Counted from the stretch's first letter, positions 53,989-64,000 are shown. The stretch is DNA of 64,000 bases from Glaciecola amylolytica (GCA_003856375.1 CP034120.1:2728001-2792000), one strand, 5' to 3'. Translations and numbers: made by a program. The notes: generated from the letters alone by a model not told the origin.

Positions 53989-54732
53989 ATGAGAAAATTC
54001 ACAACAATCTTGGCATTAAGTAGTCTGGCAGTCGGTTTATCTGCTTGCGAAACTTTAAAAGAAGCAGCAAGTACCATCAATACCGGAACAGGATCCACAG
54101 CAACTCCTTCTTTAACGAATTCGGAAGTTATTTCAGGATTGAAGGAAGCTTTGACGGTTGGGATTCAAAATTCTGTGAATTTAACCTCCATCACGGACGG
54201 ATTTCTGAAAAATGACGCAATCCGGCTTCCCTTCCCTGCAGATGCGATGAAAGTGAAGGAAAAAGCAATCGATTGGGGCTTGGGTTCTCAGGTTGAAAAA
54301 TTCGAGACAACCTTGAACAGAGCGGCTGAAGAAGCAACGAAAGAAGCACTTCCTATTTTCAAAGATGCGATTTTAAACATGAGTATCTCGGATGGTTTTA
54401 CCATTCTGAACGGAGGAGACGGCGCTGCTACCCGGTTCCTGAAAGACAACACGACAGCGAAATTAGTAGCTGCATTTTCACCGAAAGTAAAAGAAGCGAT
54501 CTCTAAAGTGAAGCTGACGGAATACTGGAATCCGATCATCACCAAATACAACGGTGCGATGAGTTTGACAGGAGGAGAAAAAATCAATCCTGATTTGAAT
54601 CAATATGTAACTGAAAGAGCGATCTCCGGATTGTTCCAGATGGTGGAAAAAGAAGAAAACAAAATCAGAAAAGATCCTGCTGCGCGCGTAACGGATTTGC
54701 TTACTAAGGTTTTCGGGAGTATCAAGAAGTAA
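53989..54732 (+). CDS. DUF4197 lipoprotein
   Basis: The 247-residue product has a lipoprotein signal (VGLSAC, Cys20) and the DUF4197 core: ISGLKEALTVGIQNSV, IRLPFPADAMKVKEKAI, LNRAAEEATKEA, SISDGFTILNGGDGAATRFLK. It is exported and acylated. Function is not known for the family. Confidence 0.88.
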   Translation: MRKFTTILALSSLAVGLSACETLKEAASTINTGTGSTATPSLTNSEVISGLKEALTVGIQNSVNLTSITDGFLKNDAIRLPFPADAMKVKEKAIDWGLGSQVEKFETTLNRAAEEATKEALPIFKDAILNMSISDGFTILNGGDGAATRFLKDNTTAKLVAAFSPKVKEAISKVKLTEYWNPIITKYNGAMSLTGGEKINPDLNQYVTERAISGLFQMVEKEENKIRKDPAARVTDLLTKVFGSIKK

Positions 54733-54828
54733 TTAATCATTGAAAAGTGAGAAGGTGAAAAAAATTGCGAATTACTTAAATTCGATTTTTAACTCTTACC
54801 TTTTCAATTTTAACTTTTACCTTAAAAT

Positions 54829-55692
54829 ATGAAGTATCCTGCATCGGAACTGGTATTGGATTCAAAGGGAAATGTCTATCATTTGGGTATTTCCCCTGAA
54901 AATCTTGCTGATCATGTCTTATTGGTCGGAGATCAAAACCGCGTTGCCGCTATTTCTGCATTTTTCGATGAAATTACACATCGGTCGGAGCACCGCGAGT
55001 TTGTTTGTCATACCGGATTCTATCAGGGAAAACACATCACCGCATTGTCAACAGGAATCGGGACCGACAACATCGATATCGTTATTAACGAACTGGATGC
55101 TTTGGTCAACATCGATCTGAAGGAACGCAAAAACAAAGAGCAAACCACTTCTTTGAACCTGATCCGGATCGGAACCTGCGGAATTCTGCAGGCTGATATT
55201 GATGTGCACAGCTACATTCTATCCAGTCATGCTGTTGGTATTGACAATGTAGCGCACTTTTACCCTATTGAATTCAGCGATCATGAGAAGGCATTAGCGC
55301 ACTCTCTGGATTCGTTCGTAGGTTTTCCGGATGAAATCACACCTTATTGTGCAGAAGCATCCAAACAACTCTTAAATCAATTCGAAGGATCGGAAACACA
55401 TCAGGGAATCACAGTAACCAGCTCCGGTTTCTATGCCCCTCAGGGAAGATCTCTTCGATTAGGTACGAGAACCCCTGAAATCAATGAAAAACTCGAAGCA
55501 TTCTCTTTTGAAGGCCACCGGGTTGTGAATTTTGAAATGGAAAGTTCCGCTTTGTTTTCACTTGGAAAAGCAATGGGACATCAATGCATTACCATTTGCC
55601 TGGGAATCGCAAACAGACCCCGAATGGAATTCAGCAAAGGATACGAAACGGAAATGAACCGTTTGATTCAATATGTATTAGACAGAATCTGA
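54829..55692 (+). CDS. Nucleoside phosphorylase (PNP/UDP family)
   Basis: The 287-residue product has VLLVGDQNRVAAI, STGIGTDNIDIVINEL, IRIGTCGILQ and the signature VVNFEMESSALFSLG of the PNP/uridine phosphorylase family. These enzymes split nucleosides with phosphate for base salvage. Base specificity is not assigned; the residues are closest to the uridine-phosphorylase-like branch. It ends 2 bp before the converging lipoprotein gene. Confidence 0.87.
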   Translation: MKYPASELVLDSKGNVYHLGISPENLADHVLLVGDQNRVAAISAFFDEITHRSEHREFVCHTGFYQGKHITALSTGIGTDNIDIVINELDALVNIDLKERKNKEQTTSLNLIRIGTCGILQADIDVHSYILSSHAVGIDNVAHFYPIEFSDHEKALAHSLDSFVGFPDEITPYCAEASKQLLNQFEGSETHQGITVTSSGFYAPQGRSLRLGTRTPEINEKLEAFSFEGHRVVNFEMESSALFSLGKAMGHQCITICLGIANRPRMEFSKGYETEMNRLIQYVLDRI

Positions 55693-55694
55693 TT

Positions 55695-56099
55695 TTACTC
55701 AACCGGATACTTTCTTTCATATTCTTCCGGAGTTAAATCATCTCCGTTATCATCATCCAGAATTGTCACGTTGAAATTATTCTCGCGCACTTTCACATTC
55801 ATTTTGATGATTTTCGTCTTTCCGATCTCCTGAACAACCTGAAACCAGTAATATCCGTTCTTCCCATTCAGCAAATCTTTACTCAATTGCAAGGAAACTT
55901 TTTGATTCTTTCTTTCGGCTGCAGCCTGTAGTTTTTTGACAACTTCCAGGTTCTGAACCAATTCATACGCCTTATACTCAGGAGTATTCTGATTTGCCTC
56001 CACTTTGGCATCGGTTTCTTCCTTTTCTCCACAGGAACCAGCTATTCCGATCAACAGGGCACTCAACAATATCAACGAGAAATACTTCATGACTTTCAT
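55695..56099 (-). CDS. Small hypothetical lipoprotein
   Basis: The 134-residue product has a lipoprotein signal (IAGSC, Cys23), a charged linker and a helical then beta-stranded part ending LDDDNGDDLTPEEYERKYPVE. I do not recognise the family. It faces the nucleoside-phosphorylase gene tail to tail. Confidence 0.75.
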   Translation of the reverse strand: MKVMKYFSLILLSALLIGIAGSCGEKEETDAKVEANQNTPEYKAYELVQNLEVVKKLQAAAERKNQKVSLQLSKDLLNGKNGYYWFQVVQEIGKTKIIKMNVKVRENNFNVTILDDDNGDDLTPEEYERKYPVE

Positions 56100-56160
56100 T
56101 TAGTTCCTAAAATAGGGAATAAATCTCAATCCGCTTCTCCAAAATAACATCAAAGCAAAA

Positions 56161-56185
56161 AAGGCCGGCAGTCATTGCCGGCCTT
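56161..56185 (-). terminator. Terminator downstream of the 973-residue T9SS gene
   Basis: A perfect 10-bp GC-rich stem (aaggccggca at 56161-56170, tgccggcctt at 56176-56185) with a 5-nt loop is flanked by T-runs on the minus strand. Confidence 0.9.
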
Positions 56186-56203
56186 TTCAGGATTTAATTT
56201 TCT

Positions 56204-59125
56204 CTATTGTTTCACGAAAGAATACACTTTCGCACCGTTCTTGATCAGATAAACGCCTGCTTTTAAGGATGAAATATCCAAAACAACCGTTCCGTCATCC
56301 TGCTTATATGAATGCACATTCAGACGCACATTTTGTCCCATCGGACTTAATAATTCAAAAGTACTTAATGAAACCAGATCTCCTTTCACAGTAAGCAAAT
56401 CTGTTGCCGGATTGGGGAAAATCACCAGGTCACTTCCTCCGCTGATGTCAATAAACACAGATTCGGTTTCGTGTATTCTTTGCTGACCATTAAAATCAAC
56501 TTGTTTCAAACGGTAATATGAAATTCCATCCAATGGAAGATTATCAGCAGCAGTATAGTCTTTCGGAGTTTCGGAATTCCCGGCTCCATCAACTTGCAAA
56601 ATATCTTCCCATCCGTCAAAACCGTCCGCAGAACGCTCGATAATGAAATAATCATTGTCTTGTTCGGAACTGGTTTCCCAGCTCAACTGAACGGAAGTAT
56701 TATCAAGTGCAGAAGCATCAAAGCTCACCAATCCGATTGGCAGAGAAGTTCCGCAATTCACTGTTATGCATTGAGGAGCAGTGTACGTACAACCAAAATT
56801 ATCCGTTACACTGTAAGTAAAACACGGAGCTCCCTGATTGGTCGGGACCACATTTGCCGTAGTTATCCCTGTACTTGTCAAAGTTGTTTGCGCCACCCAT
56901 CCCTGAGAAACAATAGTCGGTGTATACGAAGGAACTGCTGTAATTCCGGCACTGAAGTTCACATCCCAGTTAAAAATATAGCCGTCATCCTGATTCAGAT
57001 TATCCGTAACCCGGATCGTCCAACTTCCGTTCAGCGGACAACCAATCATATTCGAAAAGGCATCCAGCGGTTCATAATCGCCGGCAACCACAGAAGGGTT
57101 GGCAGGTGAACCTGCAGAAGAAGTTGTTCCGTCAACCAGATAAGTGGTTGCGGTAGGAGTAAAACAATAGGTTCTCCCGGTTCCCGGGCCACTTGTCACA
57201 TCATCAATCGGAGATCCCAGATAGGTTCCCAATCCGTCCTGAGCGTAGGATTTTAAAATCATACTCTGTCCGTTAGGGCAAATCAATTCGATTTGTAAAT
57301 CTCCCAGATACGAATGTTCCATGGTCAGACATACATTCGAAATATCATTTACAGAGGTAATTGTTGCCGCCGGATTGTAACAATTGGTTGTAATCGAAGT
57401 CTGATATGAAACTCCGGAACCATCGGGTAAAAAGGTCGTTCCGGAAACAGGTGGTGTACAATTCACAGAATAAGTGTTCATCGTAACATTTGCATTCAAT
57501 GCAGAAGTCTGATTCGTACAAAGCGTAGCAGGCGTAGCTGAAGTAGTAATAGTTGGTGTTGTAGAAACCTGAACCACCTGATTATTGTAATTGGTATTCG
57601 TACAGCCATTTGCGTCAGTTGCAACCAGATTTAGGTAGTAACTTCCCACCGCAGGATACGTATAGGTCGTTGAACTTCCTGCAGCAGTAACTCCATTCCC
57701 GAAATTCCAGGAATAAGTGGCTCCTGCGCTACTGGAAGAAAACGTTCCCGTTCCGGTAGCTGTTAAACTTTGTCCCTGACACAAGCGGATAATTCCGCCC
57801 GGTCCCGGCGCCGGTGTAATAGAAGTAATGCTTGTTGTAATTGTCTGACAAGGAATGACACAAGAAATCGCCGCAATCCATCCGGCTTCAGTGACAGAAC
57901 CATCGGAGGTAAACCGGAATGTCAAACAACCACTTGCATTACCCGGTGTTGCCTGAACCGTTCCCGGACCGGTGGTTCCTGAATAAGTTCCCAATGAAGG
58001 TGCAGCAACAGAGTTTCCATCAAAGATTTGAAGAAGATCCACATCTTCTGTATCAAAAGCACTGAACACCAACCTTAATTTAGCCCCGGCAGTAGAGGGG
58101 CAAATGGTGAACACGCGGGTTTCTAAATTGGCGTACTCTCCCACCCCTCCGGAATCATAAAAAGTACCGCTGCATGCAGAAGTACTTCCGCTCGACGGCA
58201 TGTAAATCGATCCGACCGGCGGAGTAGTCACACAAATTGTAAAGCTTGGATTAGCCGGTATAAAGCCGGAGCCCCAGGTATACATTCGTACGTAGTAATT
58301 CATCCCAATTGTCAGTCCGCTAACCATAAAATCACTTTCCGGATCCTGACAACCCAATGAAGTACCGATACACGAACCGGGTGCTGCACCTGTACTTGCA
58401 AAAACTTCCACTCCGGAATCCCACGAACCGCCGGTTGTTCTGGTAATAATAGCACTTGTAGCTGTTGCTGTAAATGAATACCAGACGTCATCATCCGTTG
58501 TACCGGTACACGATGTAATTCCTGAACTCGTTGCTCCTGTTACCGTTCCAGAAGTTGGACTACAAGAAGCTGATTGAGTAATAACCGTTGCACCGGCGCA
58601 ATTGTCGTTTGCAGGAGGAGGTACTACAGAAGTAACACAAATATTTCCCACCATATCCGCATTCGGCCCTCCACTTGTTCTCACAATCTGGATATAATAG
58701 GTTGTTGCCGAAACAGAACTGAAAGTCATTGATCCGGAAGCTCCGGAAACAACGTTCATACAAGCAACCTGAGTCGTTCCGGGACAATTACTCCAAACGG
58801 CAATTGCTGCGTTTCGATCCGTACCGGAAACCGTTACCTGCAGCGTTCCTCCTGTTCCCGTCACACGATACCAGACATCCGAAGATTCTGTTCCTGTCAT
58901 ACAACTTGGATTCGGTGTCCCGGTTTCGGGCTGTCCGTTCTCATCATTTGTAAAGGCAGTAGTGGTACAAGTCGCGTTGACCGTTAAAGGACCTGCTCCC
59001 GCACAATCATCGGATTGAGACCAGGTATTATTATTAAAAGCACTGATAAACACGATCAATTGAAGCAAGCTTTTGCACATACTTCTTCCATCTGAAATTC
59101 GGATATTCTTCATAACAGGTCTCAT
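56204..59125 (-). CDS. Secreted multidomain protein with CUB-like, PKD, P-domain and T9SS type A domain
   Basis: The 973-residue product starts with an ATG that overlaps the upstream stop by one base (TAATG); an ATG four codons later also fits a signal peptide. It contains two DVWY-type beta sandwiches (SSDVWYRVTG, DDDVWYSFTA), a CUB-like domain (YDSGGVGEYANLET, LQIFDGNS), a PKD domain (YSWNFGNG), a proprotein-convertase P-domain (LTMEHSYLGDLQIEL, GCPLNGSWTIRVTDN) and a type A sorting domain (VIFPNPATDLLTVKG). No catalytic domain was found. It is probably an adhesive or substrate-binding surface protein. Confidence 0.9.
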   Translation of the reverse strand: MRPVMKNIRISDGRSMCKSLLQLIVFISAFNNNTWSQSDDCAGAGPLTVNATCTTTAFTNDENGQPETGTPNPSCMTGTESSDVWYRVTGTGGTLQVTVSGTDRNAAIAVWSNCPGTTQVACMNVVSGASGSMTFSSVSATTYYIQIVRTSGGPNADMVGNICVTSVVPPPANDNCAGATVITQSASCSPTSGTVTGATSSGITSCTGTTDDDVWYSFTATATSAIITRTTGGSWDSGVEVFASTGAAPGSCIGTSLGCQDPESDFMVSGLTIGMNYYVRMYTWGSGFIPANPSFTICVTTPPVGSIYMPSSGSTSACSGTFYDSGGVGEYANLETRVFTICPSTAGAKLRLVFSAFDTEDVDLLQIFDGNSVAAPSLGTYSGTTGPGTVQATPGNASGCLTFRFTSDGSVTEAGWIAAISCVIPCQTITTSITSITPAPGPGGIIRLCQGQSLTATGTGTFSSSSAGATYSWNFGNGVTAAGSSTTYTYPAVGSYYLNLVATDANGCTNTNYNNQVVQVSTTPTITTSATPATLCTNQTSALNANVTMNTYSVNCTPPVSGTTFLPDGSGVSYQTSITTNCYNPAATITSVNDISNVCLTMEHSYLGDLQIELICPNGQSMILKSYAQDGLGTYLGSPIDDVTSGPGTGRTYCFTPTATTYLVDGTTSSAGSPANPSVVAGDYEPLDAFSNMIGCPLNGSWTIRVTDNLNQDDGYIFNWDVNFSAGITAVPSYTPTIVSQGWVAQTTLTSTGITTANVVPTNQGAPCFTYSVTDNFGCTYTAPQCITVNCGTSLPIGLVSFDASALDNTSVQLSWETSSEQDNDYFIIERSADGFDGWEDILQVDGAGNSETPKDYTAADNLPLDGISYYRLKQVDFNGQQRIHETESVFIDISGGSDLVIFPNPATDLLTVKGDLVSLSTFELLSPMGQNVRLNVHSYKQDDGTVVLDISSLKAGVYLIKNGAKVYSFVKQ

Positions 59126-59550
59126 TAATAATTCCTTGGATGAATAACCATGACGTAGTCCGTATTGTCAATCCGGATCATCTGAGCCTTGTCTGAAAAG
59201 AATTCAATCAGATATGCCAATGGATTAAAGGCATTCACGTTGAAATTCTCCGGGTTCACACCCTGAAGGGCCTGATTTACTTTCGTATTGAGCAGAAAAG
59301 AAGAAAGCAGTACGTATTTTTCATCCGGATTCTGTTGGACCATGCGGTATTCAATCCGTTGAGTCATTACTTCTCCAAATGTGGTAACCAGAGTTGGATT
59401 ATTGAGAACAAAATCGTTTCCGAAGACCTGAGAAACCCTGTTGGCGATTTCTTCTGGATTAAGTTGTTGCGTGATGGTTTGTCCGAATAACGAACAACTC
59501 ATCTGTGCAACCAGCAGGGTGAGAGAAACCCTTAGTAGCAGTAATTTCAT
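59125..59550 (-). CDS. Small secreted protein coupled to the 973-residue T9SS protein
   Basis: The 141-residue product has a signal peptide (ends SLFGQ) and about 115 mature residues with no recognised domain; there is no lipobox at the cleavage site and no sorting domain. Its stop shares one base with the start of the next gene, so the two are translationally coupled. A role in export or binding of the partner is a guess from context. Confidence 0.8.
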   Translation of the reverse strand: MKLLLLRVSLTLLVAQMSCSLFGQTITQQLNPEEIANRVSQVFGNDFVLNNPTLVTTFGEVMTQRIEYRMVQQNPDEKYVLLSSFLLNTKVNQALQGVNPENFNVNAFNPLAYLIEFFSDKAQMIRIDNTDYVMVIHPRNY

Positions 59551-60129
59551 AAATTTTATAGTTCTGTAAAGTGCCCCAAATGTATATTTAACACTTTGGT
59601 AATCAAAATTGATTTTGTTAAATTCTTAATTCAACAACTAAAACTAATTACATAGTTATTACAAGTCTTTAAATCAGTGGGACACAGAGAAAAAAAATTA
59701 AATAACTCAAATTGAAAATTTAGTTCATTTATGATTTTTAAATGCAAAATGTTTGGAAACAAACAAAACCAAACACTTGGCCATAAATTAAAAACAATTA
59801 ATTTAACAGAAAAACCTCCAATGAATATCTTTTAATGTAATTGTGAGTTTCACCCCAAACACTAGCTGAACCTTCCTATCCAAACACTTAAATCAGCGTT
59901 TCGCAGAAAGACATAATCAACTCGTTAACAATACATTACATTTGGGTCGGAAAAAATCGCAATAAGCGTCATTCCACACTATTTACTGAATGAGCATGCC
60001 AGACATGCCTTACTACTCTTCGTATACACTCATTCGAAAGACACTGGTTATCAGCATTATCATCAGAAATAGTACGGAGTAAGCCGAAAATCCTTAAAGA
60101 GTAGGCACCACTATACACTCAATGCTAGT
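59551..60129. other. 579-bp divergent intergenic region, AT-rich
   Basis: No gene is supported. A TACATTTG -7 element lies at 59937-59944, which would give the 289-residue gene a leader of about 185 nt. The leader includes GCATG-CCAGA-CATGC and two near-copies of TATACACTCA (about 60023 and 60112). No tRNA or riboswitch was recognised. Confidence 0.5.
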
Positions 60130-60999
60130 ATGGCAACTATTCGAATCAAGTACGTGGTTTACAAAATCACGAGCGGCGGGAGGCGCAATCACCACTCAAT
60201 TACTGACATGCCACTGATCTCGGAAACAGATCCGGGTTCTTTCGGTGCCGGTGACCTCTACCCGATCAACGCTAATGAACAAATGGTCTATGAAGGTCAA
60301 ATCGTTTCATTCGCCTTTGCGGCCGTCAAAGGAACCGCAAGAGGCAGTCTTTTCTTTACATCCATTGCCGATTTCGAAGATCTGGAAGTAGGCAGCAGTA
60401 ACATCGAAGGTGTAGTCGTATACTTACCTTCAGGCGGCGATGGTGGCGAAAACTTTATCGTGGATGCATTCAATGTGGACATCTGCGATTTTTCCAACAG
60501 TGATTTTATTGATGTATTCACTAACGGATCTCCGGATGCAGGCAAAAAATTCAATGCCAACGAATACGGAACGATTGATACGGATCCTTCTCCGGTAGAC
60601 GTTACCGCTTTCCCGAATGTAGATGGTGTGCCGTATAAGGAATGGCAAAAGATCAAAAATGGCAGCACCGTTCTGACGAACCGGGAACAGCACATCCAAC
60701 AGGAAGAAAAGGGAATTCTCTTTGCTTTCTATCGAACGCCAGAAGGTACTCCACCTCCAAAAATCGACCCGAATCGTTACAAAATGGGATGGATCTATGT
60801 TTCCCACGGCGTAAAAGTTGATGGCGGTGGATTTGTTATCGGACCGAAAGGGCCTGTTCCTGTAGGCCCATGGACACGTTTCTGGATCCGCTTTCACACG
60901 AATGTTGCACTGATATTCCGCAAAAGCGGTAATGTTCCGGCCAGCGATATTCAATCCGCAGCCGAACAGCTTCAGCAGAAGACCAAAGGCATGAAATAA
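60130..60999 (+). CDS. Unrecognised 289-residue cytoplasmic protein
   Basis: The product has no signal peptide, membrane segment or sorting domain. The N-terminal half is beta-rich with many Gly/Asp (TDPGSFGAGDLYPINANEQ, YLPSGGDGGENF), and a C-terminal part has GWIYVSHGVKVDGGGFVIG and WTRFWIRFHTNVALIF. I recognise no family. It stands alone with a long leader and a strong terminator shared with icmF. Coding pattern looks genuine: long open frame, ordinary codon use and a clear ATG. Confidence 0.75.
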   Translation: MATIRIKYVVYKITSGGRRNHHSITDMPLISETDPGSFGAGDLYPINANEQMVYEGQIVSFAFAAVKGTARGSLFFTSIADFEDLEVGSSNIEGVVVYLPSGGDGGENFIVDAFNVDICDFSNSDFIDVFTNGSPDAGKKFNANEYGTIDTDPSPVDVTAFPNVDGVPYKEWQKIKNGSTVLTNREQHIQQEEKGILFAFYRTPEGTPPPKIDPNRYKMGWIYVSHGVKVDGGGFVIGPKGPVPVGPWTRFWIRFHTNVALIFRKSGNVPASDIQSAAEQLQQKTKGMK

Positions 61000-61004
61000 A
61001 AATG

Positions 61005-61038
61005 AAAAGGGCTGCATCAAAATGAGGCAGCCCTTTTT
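61005..61038. terminator. Bidirectional terminator between the 289-residue gene and icmF
   Basis: AAAAGGGCTGC (61005-61015) and GCAGCCCTTTT (61027-61037) form an 11-bp stem with T-runs on both sides, between converging genes. Confidence 0.9.
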
Positions 61039-61057
61039 TAGTTATTCTGAAATTCGA

Positions 61058-64000
61058 TTACATATTTCTTCGGTATTGTCCACCTACTTCAAAGAGGGAT
61101 TTTGTGATTTGTCCCAAAGAAGCATATTTACAAACCTCCATCAATTGTTCGAAGATATTTTGATTTTGAATCGCAGTTCGTTGAAGCTCATTCAACATTT
61201 CATCCAATTTATCTTTATGATTGGCCTGCAAAGCGCTCAACATCGTGATTTGATATTGTTTTTCATCTTCGGAAGCACGAATCACCTCTTTCGGTTCCAC
61301 CGTCGGAGATCCTTTCGAACTCAGGAAGGTATTCACCCCGATGATCGGGAAATCTCCATTGTGTTTCAACGTTTCGTAGTACAAGGATTCTTCCTGAATC
61401 TTGGAACGCTGATACATGGTTTCCATCGCTCCCAAAACACCTCCGCGTTCTGTGATACGATCAAACTCCGTCAAAACAGCTTCTTCCACCAAATCCGTTA
61501 ATTCTTCAATGATAAATGATCCCTGAAGCGGATTCTCATTTTTAGCCAATCCCAACTCGCGGTTAATAATCAACTGAATAGCCATTGCACGGCGAACGGA
61601 TTCTTCCGTAGGTGTTGTAATCGCTTCATCGTATGCATTCGTGTGAAGTGAGTTACAGTTATCGTAAATCGCATACAAAGCTTGCAACGTTGTTCGGATA
61701 TCGTTGAAATCGATTTCCTGCGCATGCAGTGAACGTCCGGAAGTCTGAATGTGGTATTTCAACATCTGAGCACGTGGATTCGCTCCGTATTTTTTCGACA
61801 ATGCTTTTGCCCAGATTCTTCGCGCCACACGACCGATTACCGCATATTCCGGGTCAATTCCGTTGGAGAAGAAGAATGACAAATTCGGCCCGAATGCATT
61901 GATATCCATTCCGCGGCTTAAGTAATATTCTACATACGTAAATCCATTCGCCAAAGTGAATGCCAACTGCGTAATCGGGTTTGCACCGGCTTCTGCAATG
62001 TGGTATCCGGAAATGGAAACCGAATAGAAATTCCGTACTTGTTTTTCAATGAAATATTGCTGTACGTCTCCCATCAAACGAAGCGCAAATTCCGTAGAGA
62101 AGATACACGTATTCTGTGCCTGATCTTCTTTCAGGATATCTGCCTGAACGGTTCCGCGAACCTGTTTCAGCGTTTCTGTTTTGATTTCAGCATAAATATC
62201 AGCAGGAAGTACCTGATCTCCGGTTACTCCTAAAAGGAATAAGCCCAAACCATCGTTTCCTTCCGGAAGTTCGCCCTGGTATTGCGGACGGTCAATTCCT
62301 TTTGATTTGTAAATCGCTTTGATTTTTGCTTCGACTTCTTTCTCCAAGTCATTTGCTTTGATGTATTTCTCACAATTCTGATCAATCGCAGCATTCATGA
62401 AGAAACCAAGAAGCATTGGTGCCGGTCCGTTAATCGTCATGGAAACGGAAGTAGCAGGATGCGACAGGTCAAAACCGGAATACAATTTTTTCGCATCGTC
62501 CAAACAGCAGATAGAAACTCCTGAGTTTCCTACTTTTCCATAAATATCCGGTCTTAAATCCGGGTCATTTCCATAAAGTGTTACCGAGTCGAACGCTGTA
62601 GACAAACGTTTTGCCGGCATTCCCAAACTTACGTAGTGGAAACGGCGGTTGGTTCTTTCCGGGCCTCCTTCTCCTGCAAACATTCGTGTAGGGTCTTCTC
62701 CTTCGCGTTTGAAAGGGAATAATCCGGAAGTATACGGGAATTCTCCGGGAACATTTTCCTGCAAAGACCAACGCAAAATATCTCCCCACGATCTGAATTT
62801 CGGAAGTGCAACTTTCGGAACCTGTGTATGAGAAAGTGATTCGGTGTGCGTTGCCATGCGCAATTCTTTATCGCGCACTTTGAAAATAAATTCAGGTGCT
62901 GCATAAGAAGCTTTTTTCGTTTCCCACGACTCCAGAATCTGCCAATTGTGCGGATCCAAGTCGCGTTTAACGGCTTCAAAGGCTTCCTGAACTCCTTTTA
63001 CCAGACGATCCTTATCGTCCATCGAACTTTCCTGAAGTGTAACGATGGATTTTTGCAAACCATATAATTTGTCGGCAACTTCTACTTGTTTGTTAACCCA
63101 TTTGTCAAAGTTCCGGTTGTTTTCCGAAATTTCAGACAAGTAACGGGTTCTGTCCGGTGGAATGACGAAAATCTTTTCAGACATTTCTCTCGTGATCTCA
63201 AATTTGGATTCCAAAGGAGCGTTTGTCTTTTCTTTCACCTTATCCATGATTACTTTATACAAAGTATTCATTCCCGGGTCGTTGAACTGTGAAGCGATGG
63301 TTCCGAAAACCGGCATCTCATCCACATTTTTATCCCACAAATTGTGGTTTCGCTGGTATTGCTTGCGCACATCTCTCAAAGCATCCAAAGCTCCACGCTT
63401 ATCGAACTTATTCAATGCGATCACGTCTGCAAAATCCAACATATCGATTTTCTCCAACTGTGTTGCTGCTCCGTATTCAGGAGTCATTACATATAGAGAA
63501 GTATCTGAGTGATCCAATATTTCGGTATCTGACTGACCAATTCCGGAAGTTTCCAGAATGATCAGATCGTAATTCGCTGCTTTCAGAATCTGAATTGCTT
63601 CAGAAACGTGTTTTGACAAAGCCAGATTTGACTGACGTGTTGCCAGAGAACGCATATAAACACGCGGATTCTTAATCGCATTCATCCGGATTCTGTCTCC
63701 AAGCAAAGCTCCCCCTGTTTTTCGTTTTGACGGATCCACAGAAACAACCGCAATTTGCTTGTCCGTAAAATCCATTAAGAAACGTCGAACCAACTCATCT
63801 ACCAAAGAAGATTTTCCTGCACCACCGGTACCCGTGATTCCCAAAACGGGAACATCGTTCTTGGCAGCAATCTGGTGAACCTGATCCATAATCGGAGCAG
63901 CCATTTCAGGATAGTTTTCCGCCGCAGAGATCAATCGTGCAATGGAAGGAACATGTTTTTCAGCCAAATGATTGATTTCTCCGTTCAATACATCTCCTAC
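61058..64000 (-). CDS. icmF: Fused isobutyryl-CoA mutase IcmF (5' end outside window)
   Basis: The frame is open through the last base of the window (reading [11 protein letters not shown] at the edge), so the N-terminal B12-binding domain lies outside. Visible parts are a MeaI/ArgK-like GTPase chaperone domain ([34 protein letters not shown]) and the large mutase domain ([61 protein letters not shown]). This order is that of IcmF, which interconverts isobutyryl- and n-butyryl-CoA with adenosylcobalamin, the GTPase maintaining the cofactor. Related fused mutases act on other acyl-CoAs. Confidence 0.92.
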   Translation of the reverse strand, partial: VGDVLNGEINHLAEKHVPSIARLISAAENYPEMAAPIMDQVHQIAAKNDVPVLGITGTGGAGKSSLVDELVRRFLMDFTDKQIAVVSVDPSKRKTGGALLGDRIRMNAIKNPRVYMRSLATRQSNLALSKHVSEAIQILKAANYDLIILETSGIGQSDTEILDHSDTSLYVMTPEYGAATQLEKIDMLDFADVIALNKFDKRGALDALRDVRKQYQRNHNLWDKNVDEMPVFGTIASQFNDPGMNTLYKVIMDKVKEKTNAPLESKFEITREMSEKIFVIPPDRTRYLSEISENNRNFDKWVNKQVEVADKLYGLQKSIVTLQESSMDDKDRLVKGVQEAFEAVKRDLDPHNWQILESWETKKASYAAPEFIFKVRDKELRMATHTESLSHTQVPKVALPKFRSWGDILRWSLQENVPGEFPYTSGLFPFKREGEDPTRMFAGEGGPERTNRRFHYVSLGMPAKRLSTAFDSVTLYGNDPDLRPDIYGKVGNSGVSICCLDDAKKLYSGFDLSHPATSVSMTINGPAPMLLGFFMNAAIDQNCEKYIKANDLEKEVEAKIKAIYKSKGIDRPQYQGELPEGNDGLGLFLLGVTGDQVLPADIYAEIKTETLKQVRGTVQADILKEDQAQNTCIFSTEFALRLMGDVQQYFIEKQVRNFYSVSISGYHIAEAGANPITQLAFTLANGFTYVEYYLSRGMDINAFGPNLSFFFSNGIDPEYAVIGRVARRIWAKALSKKYGANPRAQMLKYHIQTSGRSLHAQEIDFNDIRTTLQALYAIYDNCNSLHTNAYDEAITTPTEESVRRAMAIQLIINRELGLAKNENPLQGSFIIEELTDLVEEAVLTEFDRITERGGVLGAMETMYQRSKIQEESLYYETLKHNGDFPIIGVNTFLSSKGSPTVEPKEVIRASEDEKQYQITMLSALQANHKDKLDEMLNELQRTAIQNQNIFEQLMEVCKYASLGQITKSLFEVGGQYRRNM

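Noticed and set aside
53931-54098. N-terminal extension of cinA
   Set aside because: Overlaps the divergent promoter and start of the DUF4197 gene; CinA proteins begin at the MIHVEIISIGDE-type motif.
59551-60129. Possible tRNA or riboswitch in the large gap
   Set aside because: No cloverleaf, TPsiC-like sequence or known riboswitch core was seen.

Overview
The window looks like a chromosomal segment of a free-living Bacteroidetes bacterium, most likely Flavobacteriales and Fluviicola/Crocinitomicaceae-like; the exact genus is a guess. Four things point there. Six predicted cargo proteins carry type IX secretion (T9SS) C-terminal sorting domains. The primary sigma factor is short and lacks region 1.1. 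Several genes carry a Bacteroidetes-type -7 promoter element (TAnnTTTG). Shine-Dalgarno sequences are generally absent. No tRNA, rRNA, CRISPR array, prophage or intact insertion sequence was seen. The window opens inside a patatin/outer-membrane-barrel gene and closes inside a fused B12-dependent acyl-CoA mutase, so both end genes are partial.

Layout. 1-8.1 kb holds the 3' end of the patatin-like barrel protein, a VOC protein, a DUF4249 lipoprotein, priA (behind a pair of inverted DnaA-box-like 9-mers), convergent rpoD/sigA, and a coupled pair of low-molecular-weight tyrosine phosphatase and RsmI-like methyltransferase. 8.1-12.8 kb is one giant T9SS type B surface protein with eight 72-residue tandem repeats. 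13-18.4 kb holds a DjlA-like co-chaperone, htpG and a patatin fused to an outer-membrane barrel. 18.5-26.1 kb holds an FkbM methyltransferase, a secreted subtilase, an ABC-F protein with one degenerate ATP site, and a secreted M43 metalloprotease. 26.5-31.6 kb is a hisS-hutH-membrane-protein operon diverging from an ArnT-like glycosyltransferase.

31.7-44.5 kb is the most distinctive part. A seven-gene haem-acquisition operon runs on the minus strand in transcription order: T9SS-exported HmuY-like protein, hmuT, hmuU, hmuV, hmuS, TonB receptor, HmuY lipoprotein. A LuxR-type regulator gene lies just upstream, and a Fur-box-like dyad sits before both the regulator and the operon. The proposed flow is haem capture by the secreted and surface HmuY proteins, TonB-dependent import, ABC transport across the inner membrane, and cytoplasmic handling by HmuS. 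Upstream again lie an ACMSD-like decarboxylase and an unusual membrane-anchored alpha/beta-hydrolase.

44.6-64 kb holds a 1880-residue M43 protease with five 74-residue repeats, a DUF4870-like protein, ftsY, the ribosomal cluster rpmB-rpmG-DUF4295 (bL38) with cinA, a DUF4197 lipoprotein, a nucleoside phosphorylase, a small lipoprotein, a translationally coupled pair of secreted proteins, an unrecognised 289-residue protein, and icmF.
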